A program made the translations under genes and the position numbers. Shown one piece after another: positions 22,467 to 30,762 of a DNA stretch of 33,127 nt (positions are counted from its first letter, which is position 1; each line of letters starts with the position of its first letter). Under the pieces are notes generated by a model. That model did no database searches. It saw only the letters and a program-made list of their open reading frames with translations, and had not been told where the DNA came from. Source of the DNA: UBA6183 sp041302975 (GTDB taxonomy: Bacteria > Bacteroidota > Bacteroidia > UKL13-3); the NCBI GenBank assembly GCA_041302975.1, contig JBFYQC010000002.1:1-33127 (forward strand), given 5' to 3'.

Positions 22467-22733
22467 TTAGTCTTTTTTAGTCGGGTGACTCTTGAATGTT
22501 CTGGTAGGTGCAAATTCACCAAGTTTGTGGCCTACCATGTTTTCAGTTACATAAACCGGAATGAACTTGTTTCCGTTGTGCACTCCGAATGTATGACCTA
22601 CGAAATCAGGTGTAATCATAGTTCTACGTGACCAAGTTTTAATCACCGATTTCTTTTTTGATTCGTTCATGGCTTGTACTTTTTTGTCAAGCTTAATATC
22701 AACGAATGGTCCTTTTTTTAGCGAACGAGCCAT
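22467..22733 (-). CDS. rpsS: 30S ribosomal protein uS19
   Basis: The 88-residue head protein begins MARSLKKGPFVDIKLDKKVQ and carries TWSRRTMITPDFVGHTFGVHNG, then HKLGEFAPTRTFKSHPTKKD. It is complete and typical, six bases after rplB. Confidence 0.97.
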   Translation of the reverse strand: MARSLKKGPFVDIKLDKKVQAMNESKKKSVIKTWSRRTMITPDFVGHTFGVHNGNKFIPVYVTENMVGHKLGEFAPTRTFKSHPTKKD

Positions 22734-22739
22734 ATTCTA

Positions 22740-23564
22740 TTACTTCTTACGTCTTTCGATAATAAATTTATTTGAATGCTTTTTAGGCGTACGGGTTTTG
22801 TAACCTTTCGCTATTAAGCCTTTGCGTGAACGTGGGTGTCCACCTGAAGCTCTACCTTCACCACCACCCATAGGGTGATCGACAGGGTTCATAGCTACCG
22901 GTCTCGTACGAGGACGAACACCTCTCCAGCGGTTTGCACCAGCCTTACCTTTACGCTCTAAGCTATGGTCAGGATTTGATACCGAACCGATTGTTGCTAA
23001 ACAAGCTGCTACAATCATACGGGTTTCACCTGATGCTAACTTAACTATAGCATATTTACCATCACGGTTTAACAACTGAGCAAAAGAACCAGCAGAACGA
23101 ACTAACTTTCCACCTTGTCCAGGTTGTAATTCAACATTGTAAATTACTGTACCTAGAGGAATTTCGCTAAGCGGTAATGCGTTTCCGATTTCCGGAGCAG
23201 CACCTGTTCCACTCATCACTGTTTGGCCTACTTTTAAGCCATGTGGTGCAAGTATGTATCTTTTTTCACCGTCAGCGTAATGCAATAATGCAATACGACC
23301 ACTACGGTTTGGATCATACTCGATGGTTGCAACCGTTGCAGGAACTGCATGTTTGTTGCGTTTAAAGTCGATGATACGGTATTTTTGCTTATGACCGCCA
23401 CCAATGTAGCGCATAGTCATTTTACCAGAACCATTACGACCACCACTTTTGCTTTGTTTTGCAATCAACGATTTTTCGGGTGTTGATGTCGTGATCTCCT
23501 CAAAAGTATTCACTGATTTAAAGCGAGTACCCGGAGTCATTGGTCTAAATTTTCTAATTCCCAT
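22740..23564 (-). CDS. rplB: 50S ribosomal protein uL2
   Basis: The 274-residue protein is needed for subunit joining and the peptidyl-transferase centre. The conserved MNPVDHPMGGGEGRASGG is present with the key His230 (E. coli His229). The core folds (RYIGGGHKQKYRIIDF, ALLHYADGEKRYI) and basic C-terminus (KGLIAKGYKTRTPKK) are complete. Confidence 0.97.
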   Translation of the reverse strand: MGIRKFRPMTPGTRFKSVNTFEEITTSTPEKSLIAKQSKSGGRNGSGKMTMRYIGGGHKQKYRIIDFKRNKHAVPATVATIEYDPNRSGRIALLHYADGEKRYILAPHGLKVGQTVMSGTGAAPEIGNALPLSEIPLGTVIYNVELQPGQGGKLVRSAGSFAQLLNRDGKYAIVKLASGETRMIVAACLATIGSVSNPDHSLERKGKAGANRWRGVRPRTRPVAMNPVDHPMGGGEGRASGGHPRSRKGLIAKGYKTRTPKKHSNKFIIERRKK

Positions 23565-23585
23565 AATTACTTAAATATTCTTCAA

Positions 23586-23876
23586 TTATATGTTTGCGAA
23601 GAAGTCAATAGTTTGACCTTCTTTAACAGTGATAATAGCTTTTTTTACTGATGGTCTTCTGCCACTGAACTGTCCTCTTTTAGTGAAACGAGATTTAGCT
23701 TTGCCTGCGTAGATAGCAGTGCTAATACTTGTTACAGTAACATCGTACATTTTTTCAATAGCTACCTTAATCTCAGGTTTGTTAGCTGTCTTTTCTACTA
23801 AAAAACTATACTGGTTAAGCTTTTCGCTTAAGCGTGTAGATTTTTCAGTGATTAAAGGCTTTTTTAAAACGCTCAT
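23586..23876 (-). CDS. rplW: 50S ribosomal protein uL23
   Basis: The 96-residue protein is the docking site for trigger factor and SRP at the tunnel exit. It begins MSVLKKPLITEKSTRLSEKL and contains the SRFTKRGQFSGRRPSVKKAI segment. Its start lies five bases after rplD. Its partner tig is encoded at the left end of this window. Confidence 0.96.
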   Translation of the reverse strand: MSVLKKPLITEKSTRLSEKLNQYSFLVEKTANKPEIKVAIEKMYDVTVTSISTAIYAGKAKSRFTKRGQFSGRRPSVKKAIITVKEGQTIDFFANI

Positions 23877-23881
23877 CTTAA

Positions 23882-24508
23882 TTAATTTAATGTTTCCACA
23901 ATAACTGGTACCGAGTTCTCAAGCAAGATAACTTTGTTAGCGTGCAAAATTTCGTAAGTGTTTACGTCTTTTGCTGCTACCACTTTTGCTTTAGGCAAGT
24001 TGCGGCTCGAGCGATAAATGCTTTCATTATACTCAGGTATAATCATCAACACTTTTTCGTTTGCTAACTTAAGATTATTCAAAAGAGTAATGTATTGCTT
24101 GGTTTTAGGAGCATCAAAACTGAAACTTTCTAATACCGTAATATTGTTCTCTTTCGCCTTGTATGCAAATGCCGACTTACGAGCAAGTTGCTTTAATTTT
24201 TTGTTTAGCTTGAAACTATAGTCGCGAGGACGGGGGCCGTGTATACGAGCACCACCTACGAAAGTACCACTCTTGATACTACCCTTACGTGATCCACCTG
24301 TACCTTTTTGACGGTGTAGTTTTTTGGTTGAACCGCTTACTTCACTCTTTTCTTTAGCTTTGTGAGTACCTTGGCGCTGATTAGCCAAGTATTGCTTCAC
24401 ATCTAAATAAATAGCATGGTTATTTGGTTCGATACCGAAAGTATCTGCAGAAAGAGTTACTTTCTTACCGGTTTCTGTACCGTTTATGTTCAATACTGCT
24501 AATTCCAT
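23882..24508 (-). CDS. rplD: 50S ribosomal protein uL4
   Basis: The 208-residue protein has the tunnel-lining loop with HRQKGTGGSRKGSIKSGTFV followed by GARIHGPRPRDYSFKLNKK, then a Rossmann-like C-terminal part ending SVPVIVETLN. In gammaproteobacteria L4 represses the S10 operon; I see no leader here that would support the same control, since rpsJ follows fusA by four bases. Confidence 0.97.
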   Translation of the reverse strand: MELAVLNINGTETGKKVTLSADTFGIEPNNHAIYLDVKQYLANQRQGTHKAKEKSEVSGSTKKLHRQKGTGGSRKGSIKSGTFVGGARIHGPRPRDYSFKLNKKLKQLARKSAFAYKAKENNITVLESFSFDAPKTKQYITLLNNLKLANEKVLMIIPEYNESIYRSSRNLPKAKVVAAKDVNTYEILHANKVILLENSVPVIVETLN

Positions 24509-24509
24509 G

Positions 24510-25127
24510 TTATTTCTCGATAAATACGATTGAACCTTTAGAACCAGGTATGCTACCTTTAATAACTAGCAAGTTTTGGTCCTTCATAACTTTTAAAATT
24601 TCTAGGTTAGTCTTTTTCACACGGTCTCCACCGGTTCTTCCGGCCATACGCATACCTTTAAATACGCGAGATGGATCTGACGAAGCACCCAATGAACCCG
24701 GAGCTCTTAAACGGTTATGCTGACCATGCGTTTGCATACCAACACCGCTAAAGCCGTGACGTTTAACAACACCTTGAAAACCTTTACCTTTAGAAGTGCC
24801 GACAACGTCAACAAATTCTCCTTCAGCAAATAGGTCAACAGAAATTGTTTGCCCTAGTTCTAATGTTTGTTCAAAGCCTTTAAACTCTACCAACTTACGT
24901 TTAGGTGTGGTATTAGCTTTTTTAAATATACCTATTTGCGCAGCGGGAGTGTTTTTTTCCTTACGATCTCCGTACGCTAGCTGAACAGCAGTGTAGCCAT
25001 CCTTTTCGGTGGTTTTAACTTGCGTCACCACACAAGGGCCCGCTTCGATAATCGTACAAGCTACATTCTTGCCGTTCTTATCGTAAATGCTGGTCATCCC
25101 AACTTTTTTTCCTATCAGTCCTGACAT
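24510..25127 (-). CDS. rplC: 50S ribosomal protein uL3
   Basis: The 205-residue protein begins MSGLIGKKVGMTSIYDKNGK and has the central loop GFQGVVKRHGFSGVGMQTHG with HNRLRAPGSLGASSDPSRVFKG, which reaches the peptidyl-transferase centre. It starts 12 bases after rpsJ, and rplD starts two bases after its stop. Confidence 0.97.
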   Translation of the reverse strand: MSGLIGKKVGMTSIYDKNGKNVACTIIEAGPCVVTQVKTTEKDGYTAVQLAYGDRKEKNTPAAQIGIFKKANTTPKRKLVEFKGFEQTLELGQTISVDLFAEGEFVDVVGTSKGKGFQGVVKRHGFSGVGMQTHGQHNRLRAPGSLGASSDPSRVFKGMRMAGRTGGDRVKKTNLEILKVMKDQNLLVIKGSIPGSKGSIVFIEK

Positions 25128-25139
25128 AATTTTCTATGA

Positions 25140-25448
25140 TCAAACTTTAATTTCAACATCAACACCGCTTGGTAATTCTAATTTCATTAGTGCATCAACA
25201 GTTTTTGCGGTTGAACTGTAAATGTCCAGAATTCTTTTATAAGAGCATAACTGGAATTGTTCTCTGGCTTTCTTGTTAACATGTGGAGAGCGAAGAACTG
25301 TGTAAATTTTCTTTTTAGTAGGAAGTGGAATTGGACCACTAACCACAGCTCCGGTAGATTTTACCGTCTTTACAATCTTCTCTGCCGACTTGTCAACCAG
25401 ATTGTAGTCAAATGACTTAAGCTTGATTCTTATTCTTTGGTTAACCAT
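25140..25448 (-). CDS. rpsJ: 30S ribosomal protein uS10 / NusE
   Basis: The 102-residue protein also acts as the antitermination factor NusE. It contains RIRIKLKSFDYNLVDKSAEK, GPIPLPTKKKIYTVLRSPHV and LPSGVDVEIKV. It begins four bases after the fusA stop. The absence of tuf in this gap, normal in proteobacteria, matches Bacteroidota gene order. Confidence 0.97.
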   Translation of the reverse strand: MVNQRIRIKLKSFDYNLVDKSAEKIVKTVKSTGAVVSGPIPLPTKKKIYTVLRSPHVNKKAREQFQLCSYKRILDIYSSTAKTVDALMKLELPSGVDVEIKV

Positions 25449-25452
25449 GATA

Positions 25453-27555
25453 TTAGGCTTTTGCTTTACCGTTTACTTTTGCTAAAACTTCTTCTTGTAC
25501 GTTACGTGGTGCTTCAGCGTAATGATCAAACTCCATGGTAGAAGTTGCACGACCTGAAGACAATGTACGTAATTGTGTTACGTATCCAAACATCTCTGCC
25601 AATGGTACTTTTGCTTTGATTACTTGAGAACCTGCGCGAGTGTCCATACCTTCAAGTTGGCCTCTACGTTTGTTCAAGTCACCGATAACATCACCCATAT
25701 TTTCTTCCGGTGTTAAAACCTCAATTTTCATGATTGGCTCTAACAACACAGGACTTGCTTTACGAGCAGCTTCTTTGAAGCCCATTTTTGCTGCTAACTC
25801 GAATGATAATGCATCCGAATCCACTGCATGGAATGAACCATCAAATAGGCGAACTTTTAAACTTTCGATTGCATAACCTGCTAGTACACCATTTACCATT
25901 GCAGCTTTGAAACCTTTTTCAACTGAAGGGATAAATTCTTTTGGAATTGCACCACCAACAATTTCGTTTACAAATTCTAAGCCCGGCTTATCAGCTGAAC
26001 CAGGGATTAATTCGAACTGGATATCAGCAAACTTACCTCTACCACCTGATTGTTTTTTGTATACCTCGCGGTGTGTAGTAGCTTTTTGAATGTTTTCTTT
26101 ATATGACACCTGAGGTGCACCTTGATTACACTCAACTTTAAATTCACGCTTCAAACGATCAACGATGATTTCTAAGTGTAACTCACCCATACCAGAGATA
26201 ACAGTTTGACCTGTATCTTCGTCAGTGTGAACACGGAAGGTAGGATCTTCTTCAGCTAACTTAGCCAAACTCATACCTAACTTATCAACGTCTGCCTGTG
26301 TTTTAGGCTCAATCGCCAAACCGATAACCGGCTCGGGGAAATTCATAGCCTCTAAAACGATAGGATTTTTTTCATCACAAAGTGTATCACCAGTTTTGAT
26401 ATCTTTAAAACCTACTGCTGCTCCAATATCACCTGCTCCTAAACTTTCAATTGGATTCTGTTTATTAGCATGCATTTGGAAAATACGTGAAATGCGCTCT
26501 TTGTTTCCGCTACGTGTATTTAACACATAAGAACCCGCATCTAATTTACCTGAGTAAGCACGCATGAATGCCAAGCGACCTACAAATGGATCTGTTGCAA
26601 TTTTAAATGCTAAAGCAGAAAACGGCTCATCATATGATGGTTTACGGCTTACTTCAGCCCCTGTATCAGGATTAGTTCCTGTTATACTTTGTTTATCCAT
26701 TGGGCTAGGCAACAATTCCATTACTAAATCTAGCATGGTTTGTACACCTTTGTTCTTGAATGATGAACCGCACAACATAGGAACGATTTTCATATCAACA
26801 ACTGCTTTACGCAATGCATCCAATATTTCGCGTTCAGTAATTGATTTTGGATCTTCGAAGAATTTTTCCATCAAAGAGTCGTCATATTCTGAAACTGCTT
26901 CTAATAACTTTTCTCTCCACTCCAAAGACTCTTCCATCATATCTGCTGGAATTTCAATCTCTTGGAAAGTCATACCTTTATCGTGCTCATTCCAAACCAT
27001 TCCGCGGAAGTTAATTAAATCAACAACCCCTTTAAATCCATCTTCAGCTCCGATAGGTAATTGTAATGGAACAGCATGGCTGCCTAACATTTCTCTAACT
27101 TGTTTTACAACATTTAAGAAATCAGCACCAGAACGATCCATTTTGTTAACGAAGCCTAAACGAGCAACGTTATAGTTATTAGCTAAGCGCCAGTTAGTTT
27201 CTGATTGTGGTTCAACACCATCAACCGCAGAAAATAAAAACACTAAACCATCTAATACACGTAATGAACGGTTTACCTCAACGGTAAAGTCAACGTGACC
27301 GGGAGTATCAATAATATTGATGTGGTAATTTTTACCACGGTATTTCCAAGGCACAGTAGTTGCAGCTGAGGTAATTGTTATACCTCGCTCTGCCTCTTGT
27401 ACCATCCAATCCATTGTTGAAGCACCATCGTGAACTTCACCAATTTTATGGTTTACACCAGAATAGTAAAGTATACGCTCAGTTGTAGTAGTTTTACCCG
27501 CATCAATGTGAGCCGCGATTCCAATGTTTCTTGTTAATGATAAGTCTCTTGACAT
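25453..27555 (-). CDS. fusA: Elongation factor G
   Basis: The 700-residue GTPase drives translocation and, with RRF, ribosome recycling. G motifs are complete: AHIDAGKT (15-22), RGITI (57-61), DTPGH (83-87) and NKMD (137-140). Domains II to V follow, including QVSYKE and the C-terminal LNKRRGQLEGM and GYVTQLRTLSSGRA. The length is typical. It lies between rpsG (27-base gap) and rpsJ. Confidence 0.97.
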   Translation of the reverse strand: MSRDLSLTRNIGIAAHIDAGKTTTTERILYYSGVNHKIGEVHDGASTMDWMVQEAERGITITSAATTVPWKYRGKNYHINIIDTPGHVDFTVEVNRSLRVLDGLVFLFSAVDGVEPQSETNWRLANNYNVARLGFVNKMDRSGADFLNVVKQVREMLGSHAVPLQLPIGAEDGFKGVVDLINFRGMVWNEHDKGMTFQEIEIPADMMEESLEWREKLLEAVSEYDDSLMEKFFEDPKSITEREILDALRKAVVDMKIVPMLCGSSFKNKGVQTMLDLVMELLPSPMDKQSITGTNPDTGAEVSRKPSYDEPFSALAFKIATDPFVGRLAFMRAYSGKLDAGSYVLNTRSGNKERISRIFQMHANKQNPIESLGAGDIGAAVGFKDIKTGDTLCDEKNPIVLEAMNFPEPVIGLAIEPKTQADVDKLGMSLAKLAEEDPTFRVHTDEDTGQTVISGMGELHLEIIVDRLKREFKVECNQGAPQVSYKENIQKATTHREVYKKQSGGRGKFADIQFELIPGSADKPGLEFVNEIVGGAIPKEFIPSVEKGFKAAMVNGVLAGYAIESLKVRLFDGSFHAVDSDALSFELAAKMGFKEAARKASPVLLEPIMKIEVLTPEENMGDVIGDLNKRRGQLEGMDTRAGSQVIKAKVPLAEMFGYVTQLRTLSSGRATSTMEFDHYAEAPRNVQEEVLAKVNGKAKA

Positions 27556-27582
27556 TTTATATGTACTCTAAACTTTTATTAA

Positions 27583-28053
27583 TTAGCTAACTTTAAAGTG
27601 AGAGAATGCTTTGTTAGCTTCAGCCATTCTGTGTGTATCTTCACGTTTTTTAACTGCTGCACCTTCGCCTTTTGAGGCTGCGATAATTTCACCTGCCAAT
27701 TTATCTGACATTGATTTCTCGTTACGTCTGCGAGAGTAGTCAATCATCCACTTCATTCCTACTGCAACTTTTCTGTCTGCAGGAACTTCCATTGGAATTT
27801 GGAAAGTAGCACCACCAACACGTCTTGCTTTAACCTCTACTGCAGGCATGATGTTGTTCAAAGCTTTTTTCCAGACGTCAATACCACGCTCTTGAATTTT
27901 AGCTTCTACCTTATCAAGTGCAGTGTAAAATACGTCATACGCTGTACTTTTTTTACCATCCCACATCAGGTTGTTTACAAACCTTGTTACCAAAATATCG
28001 TTAAATTTTGGATCAGGCAATAAAATGCGTTTTTTAGGTTTTGATTTTCTCAT
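27583..28053 (-). CDS. rpsG: 30S ribosomal protein uS7
   Basis: The 156-residue primary head-assembly protein contains DPKFNDILVTRFVNNLMWDGKK, ALNNIMPAVEVKARRVGGATFQIPMEV and KREDTHRMAEANKAFSHF. The length is that of the short (non-E. coli K-12) form. It is spaced 23 bases from rpsL. Confidence 0.97.
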   Translation of the reverse strand: MRKSKPKKRILLPDPKFNDILVTRFVNNLMWDGKKSTAYDVFYTALDKVEAKIQERGIDVWKKALNNIMPAVEVKARRVGGATFQIPMEVPADRKVAVGMKWMIDYSRRRNEKSMSDKLAGEIIAASKGEGAAVKKREDTHRMAEANKAFSHFKVS

Positions 28054-28076
28054 TGTATACTATCCCTAAATCTTAA

Positions 28077-28487
28077 TTATTTCTTTTTAGCTTTTGGATC
28101 AACCGCTACTTGACCTGGTTTTGGTTTTTTAGTACCATATTTCGATCTGCGTTGGTTACGTCCGGCAACACCTGCGGTATCTAATGCACCACGAACGATG
28201 TGGTAACGAACACCCGGTAAATCTTTAACACGACCACCGCGAACTAACACGATAGAGTGTTCTTGCAAATTGTGACCTTCACCCGGAATATACGCATTAA
28301 CCTCGTTGCCGTTTGTTAAACGAACACGAGCTACTTTACGCATCGCTGAGTTAGGTTTCTTAGGAGTTGTTGTGTACACACGGGTACAAACGCCTCTGCG
28401 TTGAGGGCATGAATCTAAGGCTGGTGACTTACTTTTTGTTGTTATTTCAGTACGGCCTTTTCTTACAAGCTGTTGTATAGTTGGCAT
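28077..28487 (-). CDS. rpsL: 30S ribosomal protein uS12
   Basis: The 136-residue decoding-centre protein starts MPTIQQLVRKGR and keeps Cys27 and Cys34 around CPQRRGVCTRV. The streptomycin-contact lysines in TPKKPNSAMRK and GGRVKDLPGVRYH are the wild-type residues, so no resistance substitution is present. It is the first gene of the superoperon, preceded by two promoters and a long leader. Confidence 0.97.
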   Translation of the reverse strand: MPTIQQLVRKGRTEITTKSKSPALDSCPQRRGVCTRVYTTTPKKPNSAMRKVARVRLTNGNEVNAYIPGEGHNLQEHSIVLVRGGRVKDLPGVRYHIVRGALDTAGVAGRNQRRSKYGTKKPKPGQVAVDPKAKKK

Positions 28488-28532
28488 ATTTTGCTTTTAA
28501 AAAAACAGTTTCTCTTAATTTTTAAGGGGAGG

Positions 28533-28563
28533 CAAAAGTAGATGATATTATTATGCTATGCAA
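28533..28563 (-). promoter_or_regulatory. Proximal promoter of rpsL (P1)
   Basis: On the minus strand TTG (28563-28561), a 20-base spacer and TACTTTTG (28540-28533) match the Bacteroidota consensus with a complete -7 box. Transcription would begin near 28526, leaving a leader of about 40 bases that contains a small CTTAA/TTAAG hairpin (28514-28526). Confidence 0.5.
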
Positions 28564-28572
28564 GTGCCTGAC

Positions 28573-28601
28573 AAAAAATATTTTAATTTTATTAAAATAT
28601 T
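28573..28601 (-). other. AT-only hairpin in the rpsL leader
   Basis: AATATTTTAAT (28577-28587), a three-base loop and ATTAAAATATT (28591-28601) form a perfect 11-bp stem made only of A and T. On the minus strand it is followed by a T run. It has the shape of a terminator but a weak stem. It lies between promoters P2 and P1, so it could attenuate P2 transcripts. Confidence 0.4.
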
Positions 28602-28682
28602 GGTTGCTGAGCGGGTTACAAGATAATTTTAACCATCAGACTTTAACATCCAAAACCACTAAGTGGCTCTTAAAAGGGAGTG

Positions 28683-28712
28683 CAAAGATAGATAACTTAT
28701 TTATATCAACAA
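28683..28712 (-). promoter_or_regulatory. Distal promoter of rpsL (P2)
   Basis: On the minus strand TTG (28712-28710), exactly 19 bases, then TATCTTTG (28690-28683) is a near-perfect Bacteroidota promoter. The start would be near 28677, giving a leader of about 190 bases before rpsL. That leader includes a CCAC/GTGG mini-hairpin (28656-28666) and the AT-only hairpin. The rest of the 300-base gap contains no gene. Confidence 0.65.
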
Positions 28713-28733
28713 GTTTTTCAACAAAAAAGTCAT

Positions 28734-28773
28734 AAAAAAAGCCTGACTTCCTTTTTAGGATGAGCCAGGCTTT
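28734..28773 (-). terminator. Terminator of the plsX-fabH-accBC unit
   Basis: On the minus strand AAAGCCTG (28773-28766) pairs with CAGGCTTT (28745-28738), with an inner TCCT/AGGA pair, and is followed by a run of T (28740-28734). It lies about 20 bases after the accC stop and upstream of the rpsL promoters, cleanly separating the two units. Confidence 0.85.
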
Positions 28774-28790
28774 ATTATTTATTTCAAGCA

Positions 28791-30137
28791 TTAAGCGTTC
28801 ATATCGAACGTATTCATGAATGCCGTGGTGAAATTTCCTTTTTTGAAATCTTCGTTTTGCATCAATTTAATGTGCAATGGAATGGTCGTTTTTATTCCTG
28901 GACCTTCGATAATAAACTCTCCCAATGCTCTTTCCATTTTGATAATGGCTTCTTCACGAGTTTGCGCGCTCACAATAAGCTTGGCTATCATACTATCATA
29001 GTTTGATGGAATGGTGTAACCAGCGTAGATATGCGTATCAACACGCGTTCCGTGTCCCCCCGGCTTGTGTAAGTATTCTATTTTACCCGGAGTTGGGCGG
29101 AAGTTATTTTGAGGATCTTCGGCATTAATACGACATTCGATGGCATGTTTTGTTGGTAAATAATTTCTACCGCTGATGGGCACACCTGCGGCTATCAAGA
29201 TTTGTTCTTTTACCAAATCGTAGTTAATTACCTCTTCAGTTACCGGGTGCTCTACTTGGATTCGGGTGTTCATTTCCATAAAATAGAAATTGCGGTGTTT
29301 GTCAACCAAAAACTCTATGGTTCCTAAACCTTCGTAATTAATAGACTTTGCACCTTTAATTGCTGCATCACCCATTATTTCGCGTAATTCAGGAGTAATA
29401 AATGGAGAAGGAGCCTCTTCGATCAACTTCTGATGTCTGCGTTGAATAGAACAATCACGCTCACTTAAATGGCAAACATTTCCGTATTGATCACCTGCTA
29501 ACTGAATTTCGATGTGACGCGGATCTTCTACATATTTTTCCATGTAAATACCATCGTTTCCGAATGCAGCGGCAGATTCTTGCTTAGCGCTATCCCAATT
29601 GCGTTCAAACTCTTCATCATTCCAGATAATACGCATACCCCTCCCACCACCACCGGCAGTAGCTTTGATAATTACTGGATAGCCAATTTGCTTCGCCAAC
29701 TCGCGGCCTTCATCTGAGCTTGCAAGTAAACCATCACTACCGGGAATTACAGGCACTCCTGCTTTTTTCATTGTATCTTTGGCACTGGCCTTGTCCCCCA
29801 TAGCATTAATCATCTCGGGTGATGCACCAATAAATTTAATACCATGGTCGCGGCATATTCCAGAGAACTTAGCGTTCTCGGATAAAAAACCGTAACCAGG
29901 ATGGATGGCATCTGCATTTGTAATTTCTGCAGCTGCAATAATATTAGGGATGTTAAGATATGATTGAGGAGATGGCGGAGGGCCAATACAAACAGCCTCA
30001 TCGGCAAATCTGACATGTAAACTATCTTTATCTGCTGTAGAGTATACAGCAACCGTTTTAATCCCCATTTCGCGAGCAGTACGAATTATTCTTAATGCTA
30101 TTTCGCCACGGTTGGCAATTAATATCTTTTTAAACAT
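28791..30137 (-). CDS. accC: Biotin carboxylase subunit of acetyl-CoA carboxylase
   Basis: The 448-residue ATP-grasp enzyme carboxylates biotin on AccB, the first half of malonyl-CoA synthesis. It starts MFKKILIANRGEIALRIIRT. The glycine-rich ATP loop KATAGGGGRGMR is at 158-169, and the metal/active-site strip EMNTRIQVEHPVTE is at 288-301. A conserved HAIECRINAEDP follows. The length matches E. coli AccC. It lies 89 bases after accB, with a hairpin between, and ends the operon. Confidence 0.96.
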   Translation of the reverse strand: MFKKILIANRGEIALRIIRTAREMGIKTVAVYSTADKDSLHVRFADEAVCIGPPPSPQSYLNIPNIIAAAEITNADAIHPGYGFLSENAKFSGICRDHGIKFIGASPEMINAMGDKASAKDTMKKAGVPVIPGSDGLLASSDEGRELAKQIGYPVIIKATAGGGGRGMRIIWNDEEFERNWDSAKQESAAAFGNDGIYMEKYVEDPRHIEIQLAGDQYGNVCHLSERDCSIQRRHQKLIEEAPSPFITPELREIMGDAAIKGAKSINYEGLGTIEFLVDKHRNFYFMEMNTRIQVEHPVTEEVINYDLVKEQILIAAGVPISGRNYLPTKHAIECRINAEDPQNNFRPTPGKIEYLHKPGGHGTRVDTHIYAGYTIPSNYDSMIAKLIVSAQTREEAIIKMERALGEFIIEGPGIKTTIPLHIKLMQNEDFKKGNFTTAFMNTFDMNA

Positions 30138-30159
30138 GCGTTGTTTTAATGTTGATTAG

Positions 30160-30203
30160 TAAAAACAAAGTCGATAAGCTACAAAAAAGAACTCATCGAC
30201 TTT
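30160..30203 (-). terminator. Terminator-like hairpin between accB and accC
   Basis: On the minus strand AAAGTCGATGAG (30203-30192) pairs with CTTATCGACTTT (30178-30167) with one G/T wobble, around a 13-base loop. A short T run (30165-30161) follows after one base. It could be a partial terminator or a processing/stability element that sets more accB than accC mRNA. Confidence 0.55.
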
Positions 30204-30226
30204 AGTATTTTTATACTTTGTAAGTA

Positions 30227-30697
30227 TTACATCGGTTCAACCAAAAATAACGGTTGGTCGTATTCTACAGGTGAAGCGTTTTCAACAAGTACTTTTACGA
30301 TACGTCCTGATATTTCTGATTCAATCTCGTTAAACAATTTCATTGCTTCAATAATACAAAGAACCTTACCTGGTTTTATTTCATCACCAATACCTACAAA
30401 TGCAGGTTTATCAGGTGATGATGACTTGTAGAATGTACCAATCATTGGCGACTTAATAGTAATTAAGTTGCTTGCATGTTCGGCCACTGGAGCTGCTACC
30501 GGAGTTGCAGGTGCAGATGGTGCTGCCGGAGCAGACATAACCACTTGCGGTTGCATTACCGGTGCTGTGCTTTGCACAAATACCTTTTCTTCTACCTTTT
30601 TAATGGCGATTTTAAAATCACCACGTTCAACTTCTACCTCAGAAACACCGGCTTCTGAAACTAATTTTATCAGTTCTTTAATTTCTTTTAATTCCAT
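30227..30697 (-). CDS. accB: Biotin carboxyl carrier protein
   Basis: The 156-residue protein carries biotin between the carboxylase and transferase sites. The C-terminal biotinyl domain has the attachment motif EAMKLFNEIE with Lys120 as the biotinylated residue. An Ala/Pro-rich flexible linker (about 55-75) joins it to the N-terminal helix pair MELKEIKELIKLVSEAGVSE. The order fabH-accB-accC is usual in Bacteroidota. A TACTTTTG box at 30727-30720 (minus strand) could be a -7 element but no -33 box is at the right distance. Confidence 0.95.
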   Translation of the reverse strand: MELKEIKELIKLVSEAGVSEVEVERGDFKIAIKKVEEKVFVQSTAPVMQPQVVMSAPAAPSAPATPVAAPVAEHASNLITIKSPMIGTFYKSSSPDKPAFVGIGDEIKPGKVLCIIEAMKLFNEIESEISGRIVKVLVENASPVEYDQPLFLVEPM

Positions 30698-30762
30698 GTT
30701 GGAGTTATTTGAATACTATCAAAAGTAATTTTTTTTTAGAATTGTACTACTAATGTGCAAAA

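Noticed and set aside
26564..27175. A 203-codon plus-strand open frame inside fusA
   Set aside because: It is an antisense shadow of a highly conserved gene; the codon bias of fusA leaves stops rare on the opposite strand.
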